From Voacanga thouarsii (taxonomy: Eukaryota > Streptophyta > Magnoliopsida > Gentianales > Apocynaceae), in assembly GCA_026120185.1 (NCBI GenBank), contig JANUWF010001193.1, positions 248,001 to 312,000 on the forward strand: a stretch of DNA of 64,000 nucleotides. Direction: 5' to 3'. Shown one piece after another: positions 34,335-46,992 of this stretch (within the stretch, counting starts at the first letter, position 1; each line of letters opens with the position of its first letter). The notes beneath the pieces were generated by a model. It did no database searches and was not told the origin of the DNA. It saw only the letters and a list, made by a program, of their open reading frames with translations. The translations under genes and the position numbers were made by a program.

Positions 34335-37082
34335 TCAGTAGCACCCCTTTGAAGCATTGAACGTGTTTTCTGAAGTAGCCTAGATCTTCATGAATCCTGC
34401 AGATCCATCCTTTGCCCTAAAACAACAAAAAGATGAGAAAGAAGAGCAGAAGAAAATCTAAATTTACACTGCCATGCTTGTTGAAGCTGTGATGTATTTG
34501 AGATTGTAACAAGATTGCTTAATTTCTTCCATTGTAACTATTTGTACTATTTCTCTCAGTAAGTGATGGAATTCTAGATCCTGTCCGGCTTCTTATCTTG
34601 CTTTTGTTCTTCCTTGGTTTTTGTCTGTGCTGAGAGGAAAGTAAATTGCTTTACACTTTGCTAACTTTTACCGTGCAGGAGGAGGGTATTCTCTTATTAT
34701 GGAACAATGCAAAAATTAGCAGTCTGTCAATAGTTTTAGCCTCTACTTTTTTCTGAAAATAAATGTCATAATCTTGTAGTAAGATGCATGCCAACACAAA
34801 ATTGCATTTGCAATTCACTTTTATCACAGGCTGAGAAGTTTTCTGCCTTTGACATGATGAACCTGCTGCTATCACAAAGGGAAGATGTGCTAAAACCACA
34901 ATCAGGCAACTTTCAATTTACTCTCTATACCTTTCATCCGGTAGTTCAACAGATGAATTATAGTTCATACATTAGGGTTTAATCTGTTTTTTCCCTCCTT
35001 CTCTAGAGCATAAAATAAAAACTTCAATGTGAAGTGAAAATTGTATCCCATAAAAAGAAAAACACAATTATTAGATTCTATCGAGTATCGCAAAAAATAT
35101 TTCACATTATTCGAAACATTAAATATTTTTTAAAATATTATAATGGCATAGAAATTAAATTAATTGAAAGGCATATCACAAAAGAATCTTATTACATTTT
35201 TATATTTTACCATGCATCTATAGAATCTTTATTCAATTAAATATTATCTTACATTTTGAGCTAAAAATAGTAATTCAGTTTTTAAATCTCTTTTTTCCAT
35301 ATCGATAGATTTTAATTACCTTTCATATTTAATTTACAGTGTGTAATTTTTTAAAATATGTATTGCAGTCATATAAAAGGCTCTAATTTTACCCCCATGC
35401 CCAACCCCCCCACCACCCCATAAAAAAGGAGAGTTACAGGACCTACGCTTCTTGATTGACACGTGTGATGAAAACTTATCAAACCAGTCAAATTGATGTG
35501 CCTCTTCCGTGATCCAAGTTCCCTCTTCCCCAGGCCCTACGGTAAAGCGATGCTTTCCAAATCCAAAGGCCCAAGGTACAACCCTTTACAGCACGCCACC
35601 AACAGACTCCGCTGCCCAAACCGCCAAACCCAGTCGCCCGGCGAACCCTCTCCCGCACTCCTCAGAGAGATTAACGGCAATCTCTATTTATCGAATTCGA
35701 TTAATGCTGCTGATTTGCTTCAACGCTACAGATTTGGAGCAAGAGGAGAGAGGTCTGATTTCGAAGGTTTTATTTTTCATTGCGTTGGAGTCTCCTGCTG
35801 CTGAGGATCTCAACGTTGAAAAGCTTCTCCCATGACAACCATTGTAGGGTTTGCCTCCTCAAACCCTAGCATTTTGTATTGCTCTTTTCCACTTTCGGTT
35901 GCTTGGGATTTGGGAATTTGAAATTTTCAAAGCTTTTTTTTTTTTCGCGTTCGATTCTATAACTATTACTGGATTCTACTTGATCATAGTTCCAAGAATT
36001 GGCACTTGTGGGTGTTTAGTTGTAAGTATGTTCTTGTAGTTAGTGCACAGCGTCAATTTCAATGCTGAGTGGTGACAAAGCTTTGAAAGAGGGCTTTCAG
36101 TTTCCTCTGTGTGTATATTGTTGTAACTGTAACGCGGTTCATGAAAGTTGAGAAATTTTGCGAAACAGATTATTATCTTGCTCAATTGTTGTGTTCTTTC
36201 TGTAGCAATGGAGAAAATTTGCTCCCGGGTATTTGATGTCAAATAAGGATAAGGATATTGTGACAGCAAAAAGAATACTCTTTAGTAAGCTGTTCAAAAT
36301 ATGGCCTCAGGGAAGGGAGGAAAAATAGTTTTCTTTCTTATCATGCAGCTGGCAATATGCGAGTTGACGGAGAAATGCAGCTATTTAAAAGATGTTAAGA
36401 TTGTTAATATTGAGTGGCAAATGGAATGCATAGGAGCATGTTTTGATAGGCATACCACGCTGAACCCTTCGTGTTGCTATGCTAGCTGAGCAAAACTGTC
36501 ATGATGCATAAGAATTTCCAAGCTAAAATAATTTACTCCTATCCCAAAATCTGAGAAATTTATAGTTACTATTACTATTGTATTTGTTGTGCCTTGGGAA
36601 TTGCTGGAATACTGCACTGCTTTGATTGGAAATTGCAGATCACATTCAAACTACTTTATACTCTCTTCTTCTGTAACACCAAATCATAGAAGTTCGATTG
36701 ATTAATTATCTCTAGTTCATGACAAAGTCATAACCAGGCTGGGAGTTGTGCATCCACTTCCAATCTGTGGGATCCTTGTGTGGGCCCTACATGCATGTAT
36801 TTGTGAGAGTTCATGTACAACCATCAGCCTAGAAAAGACATTCTCCTGTCTTTTGTCTTTGTTTTGGATGGATTTGCTCGTGGTTACAGCTTTATGCGCA
36901 TATGTCATTTGGGCAACAATCTTCCCTTTCCTCCTTCATACATGCTACTTTTCTAATTGATTGTTCTTTTACTTTTGCTTTTCCTGCTTGACTAGCACCT
37001 AAATTCATTATGTCGATGATCTGCGTTAATCTTTTTAATCTTCAAGGTACCAAGTGAAGGAGATCTTGTTATTGAAAACAGA
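34335..37082. other. intergenic, and probable 5' leader of the HMG/SINA fusion gene
   Basis: A GC-richer island at about 35490-35840 contains overlapping open frames (for example MLSKSKGPRYNPLQHATNRL, and in another frame EERGLISKVLFFIALESPAA). It could be a first exon or leader. One possible join (AAG|GTTTTA at about 35768 to the acceptor at 37046) would keep phase 0, but the donor is weak. No other features are supported. Confidence 0.4.
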
Positions 37083-40000
37083 ATGCAATCAGAGAACGGC
37101 GAGTCTGATGGGGGTAGGAGAAAGAAGAGGAAGAGGTCAGTGGCTGCACCTCGGCCTGCTTGCTCTTGGGTGCACTTTAGGTAATATGCTGTTTTTCACA
37201 AATGGGGATCTCATTCATGGCAATTCTCTCATTCACCATTTTTTAATTATTATTATTTTCACTAACATTTGAATACTACTATTTAAATGTAAATTATCAG
37301 TCGTGAATTTATCAAGGAGTATAGTGCTTCTCATCCTGGCTCATCAGGCTTGAAAGCTGTAAGAACCTGGCTTTTTCTAGAATTTCTTTGCAGAATTGTC
37401 TTTATACTTCATCTGTCTTTGATTACAAATTTGTAAAGTTAAATAGTGGTCTATTGCTGCTGCTCATTCAGGCCACAAAAGCTGCCTCAGAAGCTTGGAA
37501 GCTGATGAGTCCTGATGAAAAAGCAAAATACACTACCCGTGCACGTGAAGTGTGGGATAAGTACTTGAGTTCAACACCTGCCAGAGCACCCAAACCTAGA
37601 AGACAGGTAGCTCCTTTTATTGCAGTTTCTTTTCATGGGTTTCTATTTCATGGATTCTCAAGTTGAAAATCATGATCTATGTGGTACAGACCAAGCTTGT
37701 TACGAGGTGCTCTCCTGGCCGTTTACTGAATGTATTACAGCGACTGACACCTGAGCAGAAGGCTTCAGTAAAGAGCATGGGATTTGGTAGCATCCTTGGT
37801 CTCAGATGCCGAACTTTACGGCGGAGTTTATGCCTTTGGTTGTTGGAGAGATTTAACACTGTGAGGCGCAGCTTGGAGATCTGTGGTGAGCGCATACCTC
37901 TAACTCCACAGGATGTTGAACTTGTGATGGGATTAGGAGCTAGCGGAAAGGATGTTGTGAATTCAGGTCCGGATGAATTAATTATGGAATTGCGACAAAA
38001 GTATAATGCTTCAAATCGTGGGATTTCTGTGCGCCTACTAGAAGAGCGGTTAGCAGTTCCAGAAGCTGGAGAGGATTTTAAAAGATCTTTTGTCCTTTAT
38101 GTATTAGGAACTTTGCTATGCCCTACTGCAAGGCTGGATGTAAGCCCCTCATTCCTACACTTTTTGACAAATATGGATGTTATCCATCAGTATAATTGGG
38201 GGAAGTTCTTGCTTGACCGCCTAGTTCGGGAGGTAGCTCGCTATCGTCAGGGGAAGCAGCGTGCAGTTGGTGGCTGTCTGTTGTTTCTCCAGGTGAAGCT
38301 GAATGATACTTGGCAATATTCATTTATGCTTTTTCATTTTTGAGCCTATCTTAACTGTCTAGTTGTATGCAGCTCTTTTACTATGAGTGTGTTGCTGTCA
38401 AAGGATTGCATGAACTAGCCCCAGTTGCTTTTCCATGCTTGTATTCGTGGGGCGAGGAAGAAATTAGTGAGAGAGAAAAGCAAGAAAAAGAGCTTGGCGG
38501 TTATGGCTCAGGAGAGGTAAATATGATCATGACATGTTACATCATTTTATTTGGGGATTGAGGTTCCTGGTTCTCATGTAGGTGGTTTGCAAAGAAAGAG
38601 GTCTTGGAATGGGGCTGGTAGGGTACAAGAGCCACCTTGAGGCTGTTCCAATTCGAGTTACAGTACCTGCATTTGAGCATTCAGCTGCCCAGGGGAAAGA
38701 GGAGCAAATGGTAGTCAGGAAGTTTTACTTTAACTTACACTTATAGTGTCTAGTTATTTATCTCATATATTACTTGTGGTATATTTGAGAGCCGAAGCTC
38801 TATTGCACTAATATACTCAGGATGTAGACGAAGTACATGAGCCACTAAGAAGTGGCTGGCCTGATTGGATATTGTGATGATGACTTATAATTATATTAGA
38901 CCTACATTTAACTTCATTTATAAATTCAGTTAGTGATTGTTCCATTTTTAGGACTTTCGGATGGCCCTGAAGGTAAACGGGTGAATGCCATGCCAAAACA
39001 AAACAAAAGATAGAAGGGAAAAAGGGGAAGTGGATGATTCTAAATATTTATCCCCCAATTCCTGGCTTCTTCATTGTTTTTATTCTTTTTAGGTTTTCTT
39101 GTACTTGTAACAGTGATGAAATATGTTGGTGACTCGGAATTTCTTCTTTGTAGGAAAAGAAAGATCATGTTACTGATGGCATTGGCTTGGAGGAGGTATT
39201 CAGTTATCTTATTTTCATCTTTCTGTTTTGAAAAATAGATATCCAACCCCGCCCTCTCCCCCTGGCTTTGGGATTTGCTTGCATTCCTTATATAGACTAA
39301 GAGATGGCCATTGATATTATTTTTATGAATCAGCTTGGGGCACGATGTTGATGCATTTAGTTAAGCATATTAATAACTTTCAAATGGAGTCATCAACCTC
39401 TTAAAAAATGAAAAAGGAATAGAAGAGCTTAAAAAGAAGGCAACTTGAAGAAATCCGTATTAATCCTGTTTCTCGGGTTGATATGCATTTGTGCCAGTTG
39501 TTTGTTGTTTTGAAATTCTGCTTTCCGAAGCCTTTTTTTATATTTATTACCAAAATAAAACAGGAAGTGAGGATGCTTAGCATCCAAACAGATAACGAAC
39601 ACAGATATTTCTACTATATACAACCTTACATGGGAATGATAATTGAGAAATTAGTAACCCCAAAAGTACTTGAAGGAAGGAAGGAAATGATTTGCAGAAC
39701 TAACTCCAGGGATATGCTGAGACCGGAGTGAGGATTCCTTGGGTAAGGAATCACAAGCGGAGGGAACATCTAGAATACATGAACAGAAACAAACAAATTA
39801 ACAAATAATACAAAACTGAATGATGGAGATTCGGATGATTCATACTTAGCTTGTCAGTGCAAAAATATGACAATATTTGATTGAGTTCGAAATCTGAATA
39901 TGTTAAAATTTAAAATGGTGAGAAACATTCATTTAGTTCCCAACATATTGTTTCCTAAATACAAAATGTACTAATGGTGGGAGCATGTTCTACTAACGGT

Positions 40001-40764
40001 TAAATGAGAAGATAAACATTGGGTTGGAAACTGTTTTGAATAATTGCATTTATGTCAATAGTCTTCTACATGGATTTTTTGCTCCAAGAACTGGGATTCC
40101 TCTTGTACCATTCTAAATTATTAATAAAAGTGATCTGTCTGTCGTTCTACCCTGCCAGGAAAATGTAGTTGCTCACAAAGAAGTGACTTTGGTGTGTGGG
40201 GAGATTACACCAGAATCAGTCCTAGGATCCTGTCAAAACATGGAGTTTGGGTGCAGTGAACCTGTGGATTATGCTTACAGAAATGACCACGAAGAAGCTT
40301 GCATCTATGCACCATGTGCATGCCCCCTTCAAAACTGTGACTTTGTTGGCTCTTCCGATCAGTTGTCATTACATTTCAGCAGTAAACACTGGGATTCAGG
40401 AAGACGCTTCCAGTATGACTGCCCTTTGCGTGTTTCTTTAGGCAAGAACGAGACCTTCCTTGTTCTACAAGCAGAAAAAGATGGCGTGCTCTTTCTCCTT
40501 AACAAAGGAACTGAAAGTATCGGGTATAGGCTCATGATAACCTGCATTGGCCCAAGCTTGCTGAAGGAACAGTTCTTTTACGATCTTGTATCAGAAAGAG
40601 GAAGCAGCTCTCTGAGACTGAAATCATACACAAATAATTACCCAGGCAGGATTGAAGATTTCCCTCCTATGGACTTTCTCCTAATTCCCTTCACTTATCT
40701 GGGCTCAACTGGGCAGCTTGACCTAGAGGTTTGTATATGGAACTCGAATGAGTCAATGGCATAG
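37083..40764 (+). CDS. predicted chimeric protein: HMG box, plant-mobile-domain-like module, SINA/SIAH domain without RING
   Basis: Eight exons: 37083-37180, 37301-37358, 37472-37606, 37690-38292, 38373-38516, 38582-38710, 39154-39195 and 40159-40764 (1815 nt, 604 residues). Every junction has GT-AG borders and keeps the frame. Residues about 10-20 carry a basic nuclear signal (GRRKKRKR). An HMG box follows at about 22-90 (PRPACSWVHFSREFIKEY ... ASEAWKLMSPDEKAKYTTRA). Residues about 98-345 resemble the helical plant mobile domain found in transposons (FGSILGLRCRTLRRSLCLWL, ERIPLTPQDVELVMGLGASG, YVLGTLLCPTARLDVS). Residues about 404-604 form a SIAH zinc-finger and C-terminal domain (SCQNMEFGCSEP, CIYAPCACPLQNCDF, GQLDLEVCIWN). 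The acceptor at 37046 suggests an upstream exon, so the true start may lie further 5'. If exon 6 is not spliced at 38710, an HMG/mobile-domain protein would stop shortly after, and the SINA part would be a separate or dead gene. Confidence 0.65.
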
Positions 40765-41441
40765 GTCGGGTCAACCGGTGCTCCTTTCATGCTTTTGTAG
40801 TTAGAGATATAAGTAATTCAGTGTTAGGGAAATATAACGGTTGATTATGTACTTTGACACTGCTAATTTATAGAAAGGTTACTCTGGTGCACTTTGGCTT
40901 TTCACCTTGCTGAAAGAAAATGAAAACAATCAGGTAAAATTAACTATAGGGTCTTGAGACACTTCTTACAGCCAAAATCAAACTACTACAGAAAAGAGAC
41001 AGCAACCCTCTTCAAAAGCTTGGATTCAAAATAAATGTTACAAATGTTATATTTTAGGTTATTAGTGAATAAGAATTAGTTTAAAATAAATTATGTGATA
41101 TCAAGTGAATTTAAAGAAAGAGAAAATGATATGTCATAAGTAAATATTTATTTTTAAAAATAAAAATTTTATAAAATAATATATTTAAATTAAAATAATT
41201 TTTTATTTTAAAAAAAATAAAAATTTTAATATTTTTGAATCATAGATTGATAAATTAGTAAATTAGTTTCAGGTTACAAATATTCATCCTAACCCAACTT
41301 CACCTCTTCTGCAGACCAAAAAAAAAAAAAGAGAAAGAAATCAAACCTAAGCCCCACACAATCGACCCATGCGGTAAAATGTGTGCGAATCCAAAACGTC
41401 AATAGCTGTTGGAAGAAAGAGCAAGAAAGAGTTGGAAAAAG
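40765..41441. other. intergenic between fusion gene and formyltransferase
   Basis: 3' UTR of the fusion gene, an AT-rich centre at 41040-41280, then the promoter and leader of the formyltransferase gene. No repeat or RNA gene seen. Confidence 0.55.
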
Positions 41442-44400
41442 ATGATGATATGGTCTTCAACGGCGATGCTCCGACGTATTTGCTGCTTCAGCACCACTGC
41501 TGCTTCTCCTTCTGCGACTAATTTTTCGTCTCTAAATCCCACTTCCAAGAAAAAGCGTCTTGTTTTCATGGGTTCTCCTCAGGTACAAAGCCCGACACGC
41601 GTGCTCTTCTCTTTTTCGTCTGTACATACGGGCATCAAAATGCACACGAATTAATAGTAATTTGCAGGTTTCTGCTTTGGTTCTTGATGCTCTGTTCAAT
41701 GCTTCTTCTTCCCCAGATTCCTTATTTGAGGTACTTCAAATTGATGCATGATTATATTAATACTGTACAAATATCGAAGTTTTGATGCTTGCATTGTTTG
41801 TTTCATTAGTGCCACTGCTTGCTTGATTTTGTGTACGTTGACTGTAGCTTTATTATGATTGAAAGGTAGCTGCGGTTCTAATTGGGATGCTAAAGATGGT
41901 TTCTTTTTCTAATTTTGTGGGATCTTTATTATCTATTGGGGTGTAAGAGCACGATGGATATTTTTTTGGAAGTATGTAGACATTTTTGCATATTAGTTTT
42001 GCTAGAAAAGTTATTTAGTTTTTTGGATTGAAGATATTCTACTGATTGTGATAGTTTATGTAATCTAGATTATGGATTGTGACATGTAACTTTAAGTCTA
42101 AGATTTCGATTAGCACAAACACATTGGCATGGTGCTCAAAATTTTCACGGTTATAAATATGGTGCAGTTTCTCTTTCGTCCTACCTTAAACTTTTTTGCT
42201 TTTCCTCCTTCTAGTTTTTTCCATTTTCTTTTGATTCTTTAAGATGCATTAGATGGATATTCAACAGACATTCAGTTACACCTATGCTATGGACTATATT
42301 ACTATTATTCTCTTTTATGGATCCCTGGTATTCCAGAATAGTTATATCAGTATTTGAAATGTCTACATGGATATCAATTTTGCTGCCGGATATTGTCTAG
42401 GTTGCAGCAATTGTTACTCAGCCACCTTCTGGTAGAGATAGGGGAAGAAAAGTGATGCCATCTGCAGTTGCACAGCATGCCCTTGAAAGAGGCTTTCCAT
42501 CTGATTTGATTTTCACACCTGTAAAAGCTGGTGAGGTAATGTTGTTTTCTGTATACAGATGTTTCCTTTCTTAAAGAATATCCATTTGAGTAAAATTTTT
42601 GAACAAAAGGAATGAAGTTAATGTGTAGAAAATCCAGAGGGACCAAGCTGTTCTGGAAATAATGGCAAGGAAGACAGCACAGTGGTATAGCCGCCAACAC
42701 ATGTTCACTATTTAAAAAAAATAGTTTTTTCAGTCCCTAATGTTAGATTTTCTCCTCATACCTTCTTTGGTTTTGGTATAATTATCTGTCCCAACACATC
42801 TTACTTGATACTGTGTGTCGTGAAATGGGAATATCCTGGGTTGTTCAATTGGCACCAACATTATCTTTTAGTTTTGCAGATTTCCAACTAGGATGGCCAG
42901 AAATTTACTAGTTCAGAGGATACTACCATGAACATCATGGTACTTGTCCAGAATAATAGCTAAGAACTTAAAGAAAGTCTGTGGTGCAAGAACTATGGTG
43001 TATCTGGAAAGCTTGTAATTTTGTTTCTATTTTTGTGTAATATCCTTTTTCTTTTTTTTGTTGGGGGTTTGGTGTGCAAGTATCCTGTACGTACGACAAT
43101 ACAAGTCTTTAATATTCTATATTGTTCCTTTCTGATATTACCTTAGACAAAAGAAATTTACCTTCTTACTCATTTCGTGCAGGAATCGTTTCTTTATAAT
43201 TTTAAGTCTCTTGATCCTCAACTTTGCATTACTGCTGCATATGGGAATATTTTACCAAGCAGGTTTTTAAAGATTCCCTCCACGGGTTAGTTAAAAGATT
43301 CTTACTTTCCTTTTGTCTTTGCTTTAATTTCCCCCTTTTCTGGAATCTTGGTTTAAGTCGTTCAATTCTGAAATTTGGTGGTCCATCCTTTGAAAAGTCA
43401 GAATCAAACTGTTTTATTTTTTGTGCTATTTTTCAGGGACTGTAAATATTCATCCAAGCTTGCTACCTCTATACCGTGGTGCAGCTCCTGTTCAAAGAGC
43501 ATTGCAGGTTAATTGCCTTTAGATTTTGATTTTCATCATTTGAAGTGCTAAATCATTCTTCAGTTCACTTCCCAAATGCAAAATTAAACGTGAATTTCTG
43601 TCATAGGATGGTGTTAAAGAAACTGGAGTGTCACTAGCATTTACTGTACGCCAACTGGATGCTGGACCAATTATTGCACATGAAAGAGTAAAGATTGATG
43701 ACCAAATGAAGGTCTGTTTATATGTTTTTCTCTCCTGTGACTGGTATCACATCACTCTATAATTTGCGTAAGACTGTTACCTGACTTTACTTTCTCATGT
43801 TGTACATGATATGTCTGAAAACGAAGAATTGAATATAAGTGGAAAAGGTTTTAAGGAAGATTGATATGCTCTTGACCAATAGACAAGAATTGGTCATATG
43901 AGAAAATGACTTACACAAGCCCAGATGATAAAATTTGCAATATACCTGTAAAAGAGGCGAAGGAACCCCTTTGCAATCTTTCAATCCTTTCTCAAGTATT
44001 TTATCTTGCATTTTGAAAACTATACTGATGCACCTTCCCTTGAACAGGCTACACTGCTTTCTCAGAATCATTGACTAATTCCTGGAGTGGTACATTTGCA
44101 GGCACCAGAGCTGCTCAAGTTATTATTTGCCAAAGGTATGATATTTTCCATCTCCGACTCCCATTATTGGCACTTTAAACATAAATCAAGTATTATGATT
44201 ACACAGCATAGTTAGTCCTTGAGGTTTGAGGATACAGCTTGATTAAATCTGTTCAGGGCTCTCCTGGCTTCTTCTTGTTTTTGTTACTTTAGTAGGCACA
44301 ATTGTAGCAGTACTTTTATTTTGGCCTATGTTTATCTGCATAATAGATTGAATTTGTCATAGCAAGGTATAGGTTCCATGCAATAAACCAGTTCTATGCT

Positions 44401-46992
44401 AGTGATTCCTGCATACTTTCTTTATGTTCTATGATATGCATGAACACATTTGGTTTCGTTCTTTTTTATACCACAGTAAAGTTTAGCCCTTGCTACTTTT
44501 AATTTGTGCAGGTTCGGAACTTCTGATACAAGAGCTTCCCTCTATATTTGATGGATCAGCTGCAGCAAAAGCAGAAGCTCAGGATGAATCAAAAGCAACT
44601 CTGGCTCCAAAGGTAGAAACTATTTAAACCTCTGTTGGTTGAACTGGTAGAAGAGTAGCCTTGATTACCATGAAACTATCATGATGAGTATGATGTTAAA
44701 TTTTTATGATTTTCTATCACATACGCCAGGTATTTTGAGCCATTTGGGAAAATGTGATGAATACATTTTGGCCAATCCTCGCCTTTCTTCTTGCTGCTCC
44801 CTTCTCTATTGGTTTTTAAGATTGATATTTATCATTTCAAACTTATCAAATCACAAATGATTGGTTTCTGCTTCTCGATTCTAAAATGCCTCCATTTGGG
44901 TCTGGGCAAAGTCTTTTAATTTGTTGTACAGGACCTTGGTTACATCATCAGATAGGTCTGTTAACAAGGTTTTGGAGCCATATGCTGATTTTGTACTCTT
45001 TATCAATTGAATATAAGAAATTGCTTTTGTAATGATGATTCAAAACAACTAATCACTTAAACATTTGTGCATTTCGTAAATTTTAGTTGTTGCTTTTGTG
45101 TTTGAAGTTGACTAAATTTGCTCTGTGTATTTGCTACCAGGTTCCTTTACTAGGTCATTTGTGGTGCAATCTTGTCAACTAGTTAACCATGACTGACTTT
45201 TGCTGTTTTCTCATTACAGTTTGTTTCATTTAGTTTGCCTTTTCATGCAGATAACTCCTGAAGAATCGTGGCTATCATTTGATCAAGATGCCAGTTCCCT
45301 TCATAACAAGGTAGGCTTTTGATCCCTGTGTCATTCTAAGCATGCATTAATGACCACAACCTTCCAGGTTCGGGCATTTGCAGGGTGGCCAGGAACCCGA
45401 GCCAGAGTCATGATCATTGATACTGATAGGCATCTGTCTAACACAACAGAGCTTAAAGTTACCACTACAAGGGTGTATAATGGTATCAGACCTCAGGGTG
45501 GTGAAACAGACAATGTGTTTTTCACAAAAGGTTCACTTGTATTCCCATGTGGCGGGAACACTGCACTAGAGGTTAGCAGTTGTTTTCATTCCCACCCCTG
45601 TCCCTGTTCACAATGTCTAGGTGGAATCCTCCAGGACATGTTTCCGAGTTTACCGGTCCTGGATGCAACAGAAATTGATTATGAACATTATTAAATATTT
45701 CAGAGTTAAAGAAAATATGAAAGCCATGTGTGTCTGTCTAGGAATACTTGTATTGTTTTTTTACCACCTGTTTCTCATGGTTCACAAAAATTGGTTATGT
45801 TTCAAAGAAAGGCAATATTTTCAATTTGCAAACCTAAAAACTGTAGCTGAAGTCAGCTTCTACTTGCTGTTATTTTGGCGTTATAAAACAAAATTTCAGA
45901 TGTGTTTTGGAGAATATTTTGCAGATTTTAGAAATCCATTTGAATTGCCAAAAATTACGTCAATTTCACTTAACACTGAGATTCCTAACCCATCAATCTT
46001 ATCTTCGACTTTCTCTGTCAAAACTTAGAATCATCATCTTATGCTGATTCTGTCATACCAAAACCACCAACCTATTAGTCTTGTCTTCAAGTTTCTCCTG
46101 GAAGTTAGAGATCTGGCAAGGGGACAAGAAGAACTTGGGATTGAAATGAAAATGCAATGAAAACAGTTGGAGTAGGGAAATATAGGAAGAGGAAGAAGAT
46201 TGAGGGATGGTGGTGATGATGGGAAGTAGCGTTATTGGAGAGGGAGAAGAGAGACTAGGAGATGGAAAGGTGGTTGCTGTCAGGAAGAAGGTGGTGATGA
46301 AGGAGAGGGCAGAGGTAGTGAGAAAAGTAAGGAAGTGAAGGAGCTGTGCTTGGATATGAGGCCTACATGCAACTAGCAGAGCAGAAGGGGTGGGTGGAAG
46401 AGAGGGGATAATGAGAGAGACAAGGGGAACAGGCCAGAGATTCTCTCTGCCACAGGGGGAGAGTGGTCACAGCTGGTAGGTCATGGCAGTGATGGCAGCA
46501 GCTGGCAAAGGGGTGGAGCATGGGTGTCAGTCCTTGGGTTCGGAAGAAGCCTGATGCAGGTGCACTGGAGTGGAGGTGATGGAGAGGAGAGTTGTGGTGC
46601 TGGGGAGGCATTAGTGAACAGAAGAGAGAGGTGCTCCCATTGTTTTGAGTTTTTGAGATTTGATAATAGGGTATTTCATTCTCAAAATTATGCTATTTGG
46701 AAACTTCATTTGCAAATTTAGTTCCGTGTTTTCATTCTTTCCAAATGTATTTATTCTTTCCCCTTCAAGAACCAAGTTTTGATTTGAGTCCAATTTTTAG
46801 AATTTAAATTCCTTTGCAAACAAGGTTTATTTCCACCAAAATAGAGATAGAGGACTAGATGTGTTCCATGTTCACAACCACATTACTATATCAAAACTTC
46901 AGGTGCTAGAAGTCCAGCTTCCAGGTAAAAAGGTGGTGGATGCGGCAGCATTTTGGAATGGTTTGAGAGGTCAAGAATTGAAGATAGTATGA
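41442..46992 (+). CDS. organellar methionyl-tRNA formyltransferase
   Basis: Eleven exons: 41442-41582, 41668-41730, 42401-42535, 43183-43285, 43437-43507, 43607-43711, 44102-44135, 44512-44612, 45251-45310, 45368-45571 and 46903-46992 (1107 nt, 368 residues), all GT-AG with matching phases. Residues 1 to about 38 are Ser/Thr/Arg-rich (MLRRICCFSTTAASPSATNF), as in an organelle presequence. The formyltransferase fold starts at KRLVFMGSPQ. The formyl-donor site is intact: AAYGNILPSRFLKIPSTGTV, catalytic-region N151 and H153 in VNIHPSLLPLYRGAAPVQRA, and D189 in QLDAGPIIAHE. The C-terminal tRNA-binding domain starts near VRAFAGWPGTRA. The enzyme formylates Met on initiator tRNA for chloroplast and mitochondrial translation. 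From memory the Arabidopsis counterpart is PDE194. The last intron is 1.3 kb and purine-rich in part. Confidence 0.95.

Noticed and set aside
46100..46620. Purine-rich stretch in the last formyltransferase intron with open frames on both strands
   Set aside because: Repetitive GGAG/GGTG-type words produce low-complexity frames without conserved sequence.
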